From Stereum hirsutum FP-91666 SS1 (Eukaryota > Basidiomycota > Agaricomycetes > Russulales > Stereaceae), in the NCBI RefSeq assembly GCF_000264905.1, contig NW_006763139.1, positions 808,950-872,949 on the forward strand: DNA of 64,000 nt, written 5' to 3'. The notes beneath the pieces were generated by a model. It had not been told where the DNA came from. It saw only the letters and a list, made by a program, of their open reading frames with translations, and made no database searches. This document shows, in pieces, positions 23,896 through 34,804 of this stretch; position 1 is the stretch's first letter; the number at the start of each line of letters is the position of its first letter. The position numbers were made by a program, and so were the translations under genes.

Positions 23896-25440
23896 AGTCT
23901 CCCACAGACAGACCTTGAAAAAATATGTTGAAGGTATTCAACGTGTCAAGGTCTGCTACCAAGTGCGGCCCCAAACCTGTAGGTCGACGTTCAGGAATTT
24001 GCGTCGGTGTTAGGCCATTTTATGCAATTCGGCAGAGGATGCCGCTCGTGTCTGCGTGGTGGTACCGGCGGCACCTGAGTCTAACCATTCAACCGCGTTG
24101 ACGTGTCACGTCGCGTCGTCTCGAAAAAAAGCTGTAGTAGTGTAGCAACTCTTATATTACCATGGACAATTCAGAGGAGCAACCCTTTTCACCAGTCCAA
24201 AACTCTACAGGACGGGCCACAACCCCGAATGTACTTACAAGTCGTGCAGCCGCCAGCTCCCCATCCCAGGCCACACTGGCACCAAGCTCAACCTCAGGCT
24301 TAGGTGCACTCGCACCGTCCTCGTCTTCAAGATACCATGAACAATACTATGCTTCTGCCCCTAGCTTATATACAGGAGGCTCTGGATCTACTTGGATAGT
24401 ACCCGAACCTTTGTCAAATCCAGTCGGCTTGCAGTGGTCTACACGGGCTTCAAGCGCCATTGAGACATCAGGTCCTCTCGACCCTCTCATCTCAGTCTCT
24501 TCGCAGTCACCGTGGATGCTTGAACAAGCTCGTGCACAGACACCGGATACATCCAGGTAATACTTAGAGTACAGCCGTGAATAACCGTGTCTCACATCCT
24601 TCCCTTCTTTCACTAGCACTACGTGTGGCACAGCGCCAGACTTTCCTGTCATATCAGCGCACTCCGTGCCTCCTCTGCCTTCGTTGACACCTGGATTTCG
24701 AAGCAGATCCTCTACGGGTTCATTGAATAGATCTCCTCCATCCCTTTTCACCTCACTTGCGGCTAAACGAAGTCACATACCTCATCCGAGAAGCGCCACA
24801 CCCTCGATGGATCTCTCAGAGGCTCTCTCCTGGATAGCACCTTCCTCAAGGCCTCGTTCCTCTGCTCTATATTCACGAGCCCCTTCCTTGACTTGGACTG
24901 CTCCTCCCTCAACTGCCCCATCTCCGACTGTTCCATCGCCGATTACTCTCTTCTCGACTGCCCCATCTCTGACCACTCTCTTCTCGACTGCTCCTTCTTC
25001 AAGGGCAGCTTCTCCATTGTCTTCCTCTTTCTCGCATCCTGTACCTTGTACCTGTACTTGCACTTGTCGGAAGAACGGAAAACCAAAGCGGCGAGCACGG
25101 CGCACCATTGTCCAAAAGATCGACCTGTTCTTCGAGTTCATTGACGAACAGCTTGGCTGGTCGTACGGGAAGGTTCTCTACTATACAATGTGTCTTCAAG
25201 ACGAGAAAGGGGAGCCTGTTAATCGCAGTCACAAACATGCATCAGCTATGAGCAAGTTTTACCGTGGACAGTCAATGTACACACCATCAGATGTGCTGTA
25301 CGCCTTCCTTCGCACACCCGATGGGATACCGAAGACGGAAGAAGAAAAGGTCCAGATGTACTCACTCGACACTCCTTATGACAAAATCAAGTTGGTTCGA
25401 CCAGCGATAACATCCTTCGCTGTGCAGACCACCTATGCAC

Positions 25441-25633
25441 TGTCAGGAATAGAAGCTCAGAGGGGGCTGATGGCCCAGCACACACAGACACAGACACAGA
25501 GATGGGGTACAGAGACAAGGATAAGGGTATGTACATGGACGAGTTTTTGCAACCTAACCCTAACCCTAAAATGGGAGAACTCCGAACTGTGCCACAGTGG
25601 CCCCACAAACGTCCGCCACAACCACAACTGACA
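25441..25633 (+). mobile_element. 193-bp TG...CA element (solo-LTR/TRIM-like) with 5-bp TSD
   Basis: Starts TGTCAGGAAT and ends CTGACA, so the outer six bases are inverted. It is flanked by a perfect TGCAC duplication (25,436-25,440 and 25,634-25,638). TG...CA ends with a 5-bp duplication are the signature of LTR-retrotransposon integration. It holds a CA/GA-rich stretch and a telomere-like CCTAACCCTAACCCTAA. A second copy, inverted, is at 36,149-36,341. It brings a TGA into the DUF6589 frame; without it and one TGCAC the frame reads on as TTYAQLVKERNK. Confidence 0.8.
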
Positions 25634-27379
25634 TGCACAGCTTGTAAAGGAGCGGAACAAGGCAGTACTGCCAACCAGTGGCTTACACGCATCACAGACA
25701 AAGCGTGCAATGGCTACAGGTCAAGAATATGAATAGATCAGCGTGAAGATGCTGAAAGATGTCATGATGACCTTCGAGACTCATCAAGATCTCATGTACA
25801 AGATCTTTGTTCATCTTGCAGAACCGAAGGCACGGAAGGGAGTCATAGCAGTTAGAATGGTCAGACCCCCCGAACAGGTGTGTTATTAATCTGCATGTAA
25901 GTATGTTCAGGACTGCATCTGACAAGGAGATAATCAGGTAGCTATCTATGCTCTTAGCGCCATTAACTTCTTGCACAACAAGTATGTGAACAAGCTCCCG
26001 CTCGCAGATAGGCTCCTACTCTTCGTGTCTGATGCAGAGGATATCCTATTTCGTCACTCGAGCCGCACTGGACATTCAGTCAGCAAAAACACAGTAATCA
26101 CTACCCTTCGACGACAAGGCCTCGACAATGCTTACTTACTTCGGGTCTGGGGACGTGACCCAGCAATTGGCCTGTTCGTGCGCATTGACAATGTCCAAAG
26201 CTTCTTCGAGTCACGTATTCCAGGGTTCAGCCGCGAGAATGAGGTCATGATGGGAATCTCTGGCCTTGCAATGAAAATGATCGACTACATACCGGACCTA
26301 GTCACCATAGATGCAATGCGGGGCTACAGCGACAATGGCCAGAGACAAAACCTCACAACCGATAGTCTGCTACGAATGGTCAATACCCGACACATTCATT
26401 CAGTAATGATTTTACACTGTGCGAAAACAATTGCGACCTACATCCCTGAGCTCCGACCACTTCTTCCCAAAATCCACGAGCGTATAAGGACCGAGAGCCT
26501 TCAAGCCACAGGGGTCATCATGCCACTTCATCGTACCGAGATCAGACCCCTTGCCACTTGCGCCAAGGACGAGAAGCAGCTGGCCGAGCTGAAGGACACT
26601 ATCCGAGATGTCCTCAAGCAGCTTGGCCAGACAAAGGATTCCTATCAGCGCCGAAAGATATTCATCGGGGATGGCCTGACCTTCGAACTGATACTGCGAC
26701 TGATAGACTACCTGCAGCTCCAGGAGAACGAATTCGACCGGCTTGATCTTGTAGAGCCCTTCCTCGAGCAGTGGCATACCGCATGGACTAATCTCTCCAG
26801 AATTTTTGAGACATTTTGGGGAGACAAGGACCTCAAAACCCCGTCGTCTCTTGGACACAATGCGTCCAAGATTGGTGTTAAACCACCGTCAAATCTCAGC
26901 AAGGTTGATTACTACAGTGGAAGACACACGGCGTACCTTGTTCTCGATGCACGAATGATGGATTGTGTCAGGTGAGCTTGAGCTTCATGACTCATACCGC
27001 TGTACTCAATATGATTTTGTTGAATAGGGTTTACTTCGAGACGGCTGATGTATTTCAGTATTTCGGAGACCTTGGGAAGGCTGCAAAGTTACTCTCCCTT
27101 GGAGCATATCACAACGCAATGCTCGCAAACACGGGTCATCCTAGCCTAAAGATTCCGGACGGTCAACTGTGGACTCTACCAGTGTGGCTACTCGAGAAAA
27201 GGAAGAAAGAGGCAGAGGAAGAGGAGATGAGACGACTCATTGAGAAGGAGAAATCAAAGTCTAAGCATGGCGGCAAACAGCCGGGTGAGAAGCCGAAGGA
27301 TACACCGCCACCATTCCTCGGAGACACTGCCCTCGCTGAATCCAAACGATTCATGACTGACACCATCTTGTCACGAGTT

Positions 27380-27777
27380 TGTGAGGTGCAGATAATTGAG
27401 CACTCGAAGAACGACTGTGAGAAGCGTCACTGTCAATGATATTGCCCTCACAAAGTAATAGAAAAAGAAAGAGAGGAAATCTATAGTAAGACTCACCTGT
27501 GAGAAGTGTCACTGTCAATGATGAAGAGACAAGGACACTTCCCACAAGTTAAAAGGATGCGCTTCTGCGCTTACCAGTCTACTATACAGTTGGAAAAGTA
27601 ACTGCCTAAATGGGACACAGAGTGGCGAATCCCGAGGCGCGGAATCCGGCGCTCTGCGGACCGCTTGGTGGCGAAATAACTAAAGTCATAACTCTGCAGT
27701 AAGTGGTCCTATCAGTCCCGGAAAAATTGCTAAAATATCAGGAAAATTCCCTCTGTCTCGTCGTAATACTCCGGACA
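27380..27777 (-). repeat. Copia solo LTR with 5-bp TSD inside the DUF6589 gene
   Basis: 398 bp from TGTGAGGTGC to CTCCGGACA, the same family as the LTRs at 22,860 and 38,401. It is flanked by perfect GAGTT repeats at 27,375-27,379 and 27,778-27,782. Excising the LTR and one GAGTT rejoins the host gene in frame (ILSRV to VSEAVAAG). A full Copia copy must have landed here and recombined to a solo LTR. Confidence 0.93.
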
Positions 27778-29584
27778 GAGTTGTGTCAGAGGCAGTGGCT
27801 GCAGGCCTTGTCGGGACGGTGTGGGAGATTGAGAAGGTTCGTCGCATCTGAGCAACGTCGATGCACGAAAGCCTACTAACATATTTGATCAGTACTGGGG
27901 CATCTTATTTTGGGGCACTTCTCACCACAAGTATGCCACATACCTGTTGGAGATGATCATCAAGCTGGAGCTCAAATACCCACCTCGACTGAAGCAATGG
28001 TTCCTAGAGAACTTGCTGATCAATCCGAGCGGGGAGCCTGGGCATGTTCAAGAAGGGGACCTCAAGTTGGAGCACATAAACAAACCGCTTGAAAAATCGA
28101 TTCATCACAAAAACGAACGATGGGACGGGCCTTTTCTCCAAGAGGTCGAGTCTCCAAATGTCCTTGCTCTTGAGGATATAAAAAAGGCATCATAGACGCA
28201 CTCAACCTCAAACAAAAGAGTGGTGCGCACACGTTCCCAGAGACAAGGTCGGAGTTCAAGAGGCTGCTGGAGATTTACAGGGCTGAGGAACTGCACAAGT
28301 TTCGCGCAGGAAGGGACTATGGGAGGGAGGGAAAGGATGTGGCAAGCTACGAGTGCGGAGTCACAGCATTACAAGACGGCAAGCTAGCGACTTTCCTCGA
28401 TGATACATTGAATCACCGTCACTTGGCGAGATGGGCACGTGAAACATACCAGACCACCGTGCAGCACAGCGCTGAACAGCACGACGAACAGCCGGAAATC
28501 GAACACGATGAGCTATCAGGAGATGAAACAGATATAGAGCGCTTGGGGAGAGTAGTGGATGAAGTAGATAGGCTCCATAGGGAAGATGGTACGATTTGGG
28601 AAGAAGAGGGACTTGGAAATGACGGTCTTGATGAAGAGCCGGAGAGCGAAGTCGACGAAGGGGTGCAAAGTGATCCAGAGTTGTATTTCGTTGATGACTA
28701 AGATGCTTGGGAGTTCTATGCGAGAAGAGATCATCAGACCTGTTGGAATGTAGTACACAATGATGAGAAATCATGCCTTTTGTCATTTTGCACGACCCCT
28801 TCCTCGACTGGCTCTCGTTGTGATACCAGACACTTCGTGCGAAGATCCACCAACACTCGGGTTTGCAGGTTCTGGGGCCGAATCCAGCGAAGTGAGCGTG
28901 AGCCTGCAGAGAAGTAATAAGTTGTGTCAGTACGACATAAGGCGACATAATGGATTCGCCGGACGTACGATCTCTTCGAGCGACGTTGCCCCACTGCAAG
29001 CTCACCATTGCAGTCTCCTGTCGTTGGTTCAGGATGCGATATACAGACTCATTCACTACATCCGTCCTGCCTCACGATCTCTGTCTCCTGACGTTGCGTC
29101 TCCTCTTCAGCTTCCATCCTCTGCCTTCTCTCAGCCGCGGCTTGTTCCTTCCTTGCCGCCGCCATTAGCTTTCTCTTCTCTGCTGCAAACTGCTTCTTCC
29201 CTGTCGACAACACCTCGAGCTTACTCCTCAACTCCAAAATCATCGGCCATAGGTGGTCTGCATTGGCCTTGCTCAGAAAGAAGATCTCGTCTGTGATGAT
29301 ATTGAGGTCGGTGGCCGACTGAAAGGTGTGGAGGCCATTCACGATCTTGCTGATGGATGTGTCGGGAAGATACTGTTGAGCAGGAATGTGGTCGAAGTCG
29401 AGTGGATCAGCGGATCTCCAGATGGACCAACGGAAGGCGTCGAGCTTGGCCTTACTGTGCCTTTCGAAATGATGCGGAATCACAAGTTCGTGAAAGTGGA
29501 GTTGCCACAGCTGTCGGAGATTGCCGAACGATGGACCTCTGATACCCGCTGCCTGTGCGAGCTCTCTTACCCTCGTCCATCACG

Positions 29585-30692
29585 ATGCCTCCACACATCG
29601 TTTCGCGAGCGATCAAAGCACGCATCCCTATCCTTTACCATGTATACCAACTCGACGTCAAGTCGATCTGCAAGTATCTCGGCATTCGCAAGAGCTGTGT
29701 GTATGCAGCCCTCCAATATGAGGGCAAGTATTGCGTTCCGTGGAACCTTCATGCTCGTACCGTTGGCCGACGCCGTCTCATGAACTACACCCATGTCTCC
29801 TTTCTACACCACTTCCTTCTTCATAATCCCTGTGCCTACCTTGACGAAATGCAAGACGCTCTCCGAGACAAGTTTGGAACTGAAGTCTCCGTTGCGACTC
29901 TTCTTGCCACACTACGGGAGCTCGATTACACCAACAAGCGTGTCACGAAGGAGGCGTTGGAGCGGGATGCTGCACGCAGAGCAGTATTCAAGTATAGGAT
30001 TGGTAAGGTCGCTCCTGACCCAAACATGCTTTTGTTTTTAGATGAGGCTGTAAAGAATGAGAGGACACCGGGGTGGATGAGAGGCTGGTCATTGAGAGGG
30101 ACTAGGGTACGGCAGCGGCAATGTTTTGTGCGAGGGCATAGATATTCTATCTTACCCGCCATAACACTTGATGGAATAGTGGCTCGTGAGATTATTGATG
30201 GATCTGTCACTGCCGAACGGTTCTGCAGGTTCCTGCGTACACATGTGGTGTGTTTCCCCCTATCCTCTCTGTTTCCTTCCCGGTCTCTTCGGCACATAAT
30301 GTGATGATGAATACTCAAGGGCCTTTCCCTCTAGATTCCTCTCACCAATCCTTATCCTGGGCCTCGCAGTTGTATTGTTCTCGACAACTGTGCCATACAC
30401 CACTCGGAAGAGATACGTAAGTTAGTCGAAGATGATGCAGGTATGCCATCAGCTTGGATGTGTGGCCACTCTTTGCTTACAACCTTTCGCAACAGGCTGT
30501 AAACTTATTTTTCTCCCTCCGTACTCCCCCGACTACAACCCCATCGAGTTCGCTTTCTCCTCCATCAAAGCTTTCCTTCGTCGTCATTGGAAGGAGAATA
30601 CTCTCTCCCTCTCTTCTATCCATCATGCTTGTGATAATGTGGGCCCGTGGAAAGCATACAAGTGGTTCAAGGCATGTGGTTATTGTAACTAG
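29585..30692 (+). CDS. Tc1/IS630-type transposase (DDE_3)
   Basis: Three exons: 29,585-30,247, 30,335-30,440, 30,496-30,692, with introns of 87 and 55 bp and consistent phases. The product is about 321 residues. The N-terminal helix-turn-helix part (IKARIPILYHVYQLDVKSICKYLGIRKS) binds the terminal repeats. The catalytic triad is visible: LFLDEAVK, IVLDNCAIHHSEEI and YSPDYNPIEFAF, with 35 residues between the second Asp and the Glu. Cut-and-paste at TA is expected for the family. No stop or frameshift is seen, so this may be a recently active copy. The ATG at 29,585 lies about 30 bp inside the inverted repeat's inner edge. Confidence 0.85.
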
Positions 30693-30898
30693 ATATTTCG
30701 TCTCTGTTTCTTCCCTGAGCAATTGATTTTGAATGGAATTTCAGTATTGAGTGTAAGCACTGTGATGATTTCAAGCCACGTCATTGGTGGAGTCATTGGT
30801 GGGGCCTATTTCAACCGCACAGCATGTTCCACGCTCTCAAATAGCATTGCGCTCTCTCACTCTTGTTCTCGCTTTTTCTCGTCCTATTTTTGACTCTC

Positions 30899-32616
30899 AT
30901 GTCTCGTGCTAGCACCCCCCCTCCGGCCGAGCCAGCCATCAATCTCAATGTCATCGTTGAGATGGCTTACTATGAGCGTTCTCAGCCAGCAACCCGTGGA
31001 AAAGGGAAAGGCCAGCAGAAAAAGCTCCCTCCCAAAATCAAAGACTTCGAAGCCAGCATAACTCGGAGCAAGGGCAGCTGGCTTTCTTTCCTCAAAGAAA
31101 TCCTTCGCTGCCATGACGAGACAAGGTTCCGTGTCTCAGCAAGAAGGCCATATGGGATCAAGGTTTTGATCCCACCGGAAAAGGCAAAGTAAGCCTCATT
31201 CTCCTCATACATGCTCCCATGGTCTGCACGTACGGGGCTTATTCACTGACAAATCTGCATGAAAGGACAAAGGCTCGGGATGTCGACAGTCTCAAAGAAT
31301 GGGAGAAGATGAACCAGCGCCTCGAAGAGCACGATGGTGGCGTGACACAGATCACAGTCTATGCGGATATGAAGGTGATTGGCAACTCTTGCAAGCTACG
31401 CCGAAGAGGAGGGGATGCAAGTGGTGATTCGGACAATGAAGAACGGCTCAGTGAGGAGGCTCCATCGGTACGTGACTCGTGTTTCTTCGGCAAGTCGCGC
31501 ATACTAACGTAGCCCGTATGCTCCTTCCTAGGATGATGATGTGGCGTTAGGAGATCTGACCGAACGTGAGAGAATGACGCCTCACTGGATGAAGAAATTG
31601 GAGCGTATGCATGCGAACGGAGAAGGCGGGCTCACTTTCGTTCCATCGAAGCGAAAGCTGCCAGGTGAACCTTACCGTCTGAGTGCTGCACAGATCTCAA
31701 GGTGGATCGACTTTTTGGTGCGTGCATTGATGCTTTCTGCGAGTTTTGTGAGGACTCATATAGTGTACAGCATGACGGAACAGCCACAATTTATGAACCT
31801 CCGAACGACGGTGACTTATTCAGTCCACTGTTCCACGACACTATTCTCCATCCTGAGCGCCGTGCAGCTGCAGCAGCCGCTGCGGGAGTCCCCAGCCCTC
31901 TTTGACCACCCAGTGGCCCTAGTCCAGCTCAGAGTGACCTTGCTCATCTCTCGAACATCGTCACTATGATCTTCGATGCTCACGCTGGCACATCTTCTGA
32001 TGTTGCACAATCCACCAGTGCCTCCGGCAATCGCTCATCTACCTCTCCATCCACACCTCCTCGCGAAACTCGACCGCTTCCGACATCGCCAGTTTGCCCG
32101 ACGCCCACGAAGATTCCCCGATTCCTCAAGTACGCTGAGACCGAGCTCGGCATCCCGAATGCGACTTGTTTGCAGTTTAGTATGGAAGCCCATGCATATG
32201 GGCCTGATATTCTCGATAGCGTTACAGATGCAGAGCTTATGTCGGAGCTCAAGATCAAGCGTGGAGATGTCCTCCGGTTGAAGCGAGGCGCACCGGTCTG
32301 GTGGAACGGCCCACTTGCGAAACGTCCCCGTGTGGACGCGGAAGTTGCTGAGGGTGAGGGTTCTGGTGGCGCTTCGGCAAGGGGATCACCGGACGGGCGG
32401 CAGGAAGATATGATGAAAGTGCGGTTTGAACGTCGCTGGGCTGATGGGGCGCAGAGGCTTTACGGTCCACGGATCGTGAGATGGGATGGTCCTACTCCCG
32501 AGCGCGATTACGAGGACTGGTACTTCTCTGAGGAGGCAGACGACTGGCTGAAGGTTCCAGAGGGTTACATCCCAGAGTTTTGCTCTGATTACTTACTCAA
32601 TGGTGGACAGCTCTGA
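30899..32616 (+). pseudogene. Transposon accessory gene with SAM-like C-terminal domain, lightly broken
   Basis: Exons 30,899-31,187, 31,266-31,467 and 31,532 onward. The N-terminal part is basic (RGKGKGQQKKLPPK) with a conserved SWLSFLKEILRCHDE helix. The middle has LTERERMTPHWMKKLERMHANGEGG and SAAQISRWIDFL. A T-run slip at about 31,712-31,716 shifts the frame to one reading GACIDAFCEFCEDS. A TGA at 31,903 then interrupts before PPSGPSPAQSD. The C-terminal half (31,966-32,616) contains FLKYAETELGIPNA...YGPDILDSVTDAELMSELKIKRGDVLRLKRGA, which resembles a SAM domain. It then has a Trp-rich tail (ADGAQRLYGPRIVRWDGP). Function is unknown. Its place inside the inverted repeats says it travels with the transposase, perhaps as a DNA-binding or regulatory partner. 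Confidence 0.7.
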
Positions 32617-34804
32617 TCAGGATCTGCTTTCCGTTATTCCTGAGTTTTTTTTGTCGGACTGTTTTCGTTGCGCATCGTTTATGAACTCTTCGTTCACTCC
32701 TCCCAGTCTATCTCCTTTTGTGTTTATATCTTTATTACTATCTGTAAATATGCGGCCTATTTCTTATGTATACATATATATGTTCTTTCCTTAGTAGTTC
32801 CAAGATGCAAATGATGTTACGGCCTTTCTGCCTGTCCAACTCGAACAGAGTTAAAGGACCTCTGCTTCACGCTGGAGGCAGGTTTCCGAGGTCCATGCCG
32901 GCGATCTCTGACAGCTGTGGCCACTCCACTTTCACGAAGTCATTTCGAAAGGCGCAGTAAGGAATGCGATCTCCTCCATTGTGAGACGCTTGATCTTTGA
33001 TATTTCCGCCGGGGACGAGTCCTCCATGACAAAGACAAAGTCAGTGGGCGCCGATGGATTTGGAGGAGATGGAGCTAGTGGATCAGGCTCGTTTCGGTGG
33101 TTTAGACAGCCTGAGCAGATACAACTGGGATTCGCGGATGGGGGAGTGACTGTTGCATTGTGGGGAACGCTGATCGGAGTGCTGTGGATTAGCACATTGG
33201 CTGTCGAGTTCGCTGTTAATGCAAGGAGCGATGATGATGGCGGCGATACTGTGTTCCATGTGAGTGGTTGATTTTGTGGCATTAATCGCCTTCGAGGATG
33301 TCTTCGTCTTCGCCTTTCCCTTCTTATTCTGAGGCGTCGGTGTCAGCGGTTTGGGTTTCAGAGCCTGTTCGGCGTGTTCGCGCGCTTTGGGTGTGATGTA
33401 CATGGATGCCCCTTGCTGAGGGAAGCGAATGATCACGGTTCGCACGTCCGGGCCACTGCACAAAGTCGGTTGTGTCCGCCACTACACCGAACATGATGAC
33501 GTCGGCGATTCCAGGGATGTTTGCGCCCACGCATAGTGTATCTCTTGCAATAATGATTTGCGACTCGGGATCCTTGGTCTCAAAAAGGTGTTGTGTCTGT
33601 TGGTTGTAGCTCGGCTCGTTAAGGGAGTTGAAGAGTCTTATCTTTTTCATGAGATTGGTGGATGGACCAGCATGCTTGTACAAGTCGAGGAGGACACGAA
33701 AGCCGAGGTTGATGGTGTTGCACGCTATGATAGTGCGTCGGCCATTGGTGAGTGTCGAATGAAGATCAGGGAATGTGCGTCCGCCGATGCCCGTGCTCAT
33801 GGGACGGATGAGAAACTGGAGGTCGTCACGATGATTCGAGTGATGGATGAGGTGAAACTGGCCCTCCTTGACACGAAGCTGCGCGAAAACTTCTTGCTTG
33901 CGCTCTTTGAGTAGTGTGGCTGTTGTGGCGACACAAACACATTGGTCTGGTAGTCGAGAGTGCATGTAACCGATCTGATAGAAGGCCTTGCGAAAACTTG
34001 GCCCCCACTTGTATATAAGATGGAACTTGTCGACGTGGAGTAAGTACAAGCGAACTCTGAATGCGCTATCATCCAAAAGCTGCTTGAATGAATCGGAGGT
34101 TAACTGTTCTGGGGACAGAATAATGACTTCGATAGAGCGAGCCAACTGCCATAGATCACGGCCACTCTCCCGACCGGCAAGCAATGTATCACTGTTGATA
34201 GCCAGAGCGTCGAGACCGAATGACTTTAGCTCGACCTCCTAGTGCAGTGTCACTACGACGATAATGTAATCACAGTGAGAAGAGCACACACCTTTTCGAC
34301 TTCAAGATTGTTCGTAGGTAAGAGCAAGAGTGAGACCGGGTGGCGAGGCAGCCTATCCCTCACTTCCTTGGATATTGGGAGTGAAATGTCTGCATGGATA
34401 GCGTTGATGACGAGGTGTACGAGGAACGTATAAGCTGTCTTTCCGCCCCTTGTTGCGATAATTGCAACAAGATCAAGTCCGTCAAGAGTGGCACATAGTC
34501 CTTCGATTTGATAGTGGTAGGGTATGTAATATGACGGAAGCTCAGCGATTGCGAGTTGACGGACAAGCTCTTGGCCTTCAGGACTTCGAAAGCTGGTGAT
34601 CATCGAGACACTGAGCGAGACGTTGAAGCAGTAAACACGGAGCCGATATATTTCGTTACAAAGCGGTCTGAACTACGGTAGCAAGCATGAAAATCCCCGT
34701 CTGCGCCACATGGCGCGTCGTTTGTTTGTTTTCCCGCCTCCGCGCGTGGCTCCTAACGCCGAACCTCGACCTACGGTGCCGACCCCTCTGAGAGAATAAG
34801 ACTA

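Larger units (their letters stand above)
24162..28701 (+). pseudogene. DUF6589 protein gene, interrupted by two insertions
   Basis: Exons: 24,162-24,556; 24,617-25,877; 25,938-26,971; 27,028-27,379 continuing at 27,783-27,836; 27,893-28,701. The N-terminus is Ser/Pro/Thr-rich, followed by a Cys run (CTCTCTC) and a basic patch. The DUF6589 region follows, with FFEFIDEQLGW, DNVQSFFESRIPGFSRENE, NTRHIHSVMILHCAK, IFIGDGLTFELILRL, DLVEPFLEQWHTAWTNLSRIF, VLDARMMDC, SHHKYATYLLEMI and LEIYRAEELHKFRAGRD. An acidic tail ends it. I recognise the family from its conserved spacing in Agaricomycetes. Breaks: a 193-bp insertion at 25,441, an in-frame TAG at about 25,730, a solo LTR at 27,380 and a 1-base slip in an A6 run at 28,180-28,185. 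The conserved Asp in GDGLTFE and the His in QWHTAW could belong to a nuclease fold, but this is unproven. Confidence 0.85.
29455..32957 (+). mobile_element. 3.5-kb Tc1-like transposon with transposase and accessory gene
   Basis: The ends are CTGTGCCTTTCGAAATGA (left) and CTGCGCCTTTCGAAATGA (right, reverse complemented). Inverted similarity extends about 90-100 bp, with one small gap near base 20. It is flanked by TA at 29,453-29,454 and 32,958-32,959. Excision with one TA restores the helicase frame (MEEIAFL joined to KAKLDAFRW). It carries two plus-strand genes in tandem. Most Tc1/mariner elements have only a transposase, so the second gene is unusual. Confidence 0.9.
29049..34603 (-). pseudogene. 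RecQ-like DEAD/DEAH helicase gene, interrupted by a Tc1-like element
   Basis: Exon 1 34,603-34,292 carries the Q-like YHYQIEGL and motif I IIATRGGKTA. Intron 34,291-34,240 follows. The next exon starts EVELKSFGLDALAINSDT and continues with LSPEQLTSD, the Walker B region LLHVDKFHLIYKWGPSFRKAF, motif III ATTATL, IIIARDTLCVGANIPGI and motif VI DFVQWPGRANRD. After motif VI the frame breaks near 33,415 and again near 33,280. The C-terminal cysteine motif CICSGCLNH (about 33,110) and KRLTMEEIAFL follow. A 3.5-kb element (29,455-32,957) splits the gene. Coding resumes as KAKLDAFRWSIWR, then YLPDTSISKIVN, and a Lys/Arg/Glu-rich tail ends at 29,049. The DEAH box reads DKFH, so the catalytic Glu is missing. 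RecQ-like enzymes unwind DNA 3'-5'. Here the gene is convergent with DUF6589 and may have served the same mobile unit. Confidence 0.82.
23895..34804. mobile_element. Two-gene DUF6589/RecQ-helicase DNA transposon (candidate new family)
   Basis: 10,910-bp insertion inside a Copia element. It is flanked by GTGAGCTA(T) direct repeats, begins TAGTCT and ends AGACTA. Subterminal inverted copies of GTAGGTCGACGTTC lie at 23,978-23,991 (plus) and 34,761-34,774 (minus, one mismatch). A 10-bp hairpin, CAGACCTTGA...TCAAGGTCTG, is at 23,908-23,954. Two convergent genes start about 200-270 bp from each end and fill the unit. These are DUF6589 (plus) and a RecQ-like helicase (minus). Subtracting later insertions leaves about 6.8 kb. 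The 8-bp duplication resembles hAT and Zisupton-type insertion, but no hAT or KDZ transposase is present. That DUF6589 is the transposase is my inference. Confidence 0.75.

Noticed and set aside
25545..25580. CCCTAA repeats as evidence of a telomere
   Set aside because: Only two to three units, inside a 193-bp element with a 5-bp duplication and repeated in the same way at 36,149; it is interstitial.
29049..29483. Separate small minus-strand gene (MIPHHFERHSKAK...)
   Set aside because: It is the C-terminal end of the helicase; the first residues come from the inverted repeat of the inserted Tc1-like element.
23895..34804. Starship-type giant element
   Set aside because: No tyrosine recombinase (DUF3435) is present, the unit is small, and it has an 8-bp duplication with inverted ends.
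23895..34804. hAT or KDZ transposon
   Set aside because: The 8-bp duplication would fit, but no hAT dimerisation domain or KDZ transposase motifs are seen in either gene.
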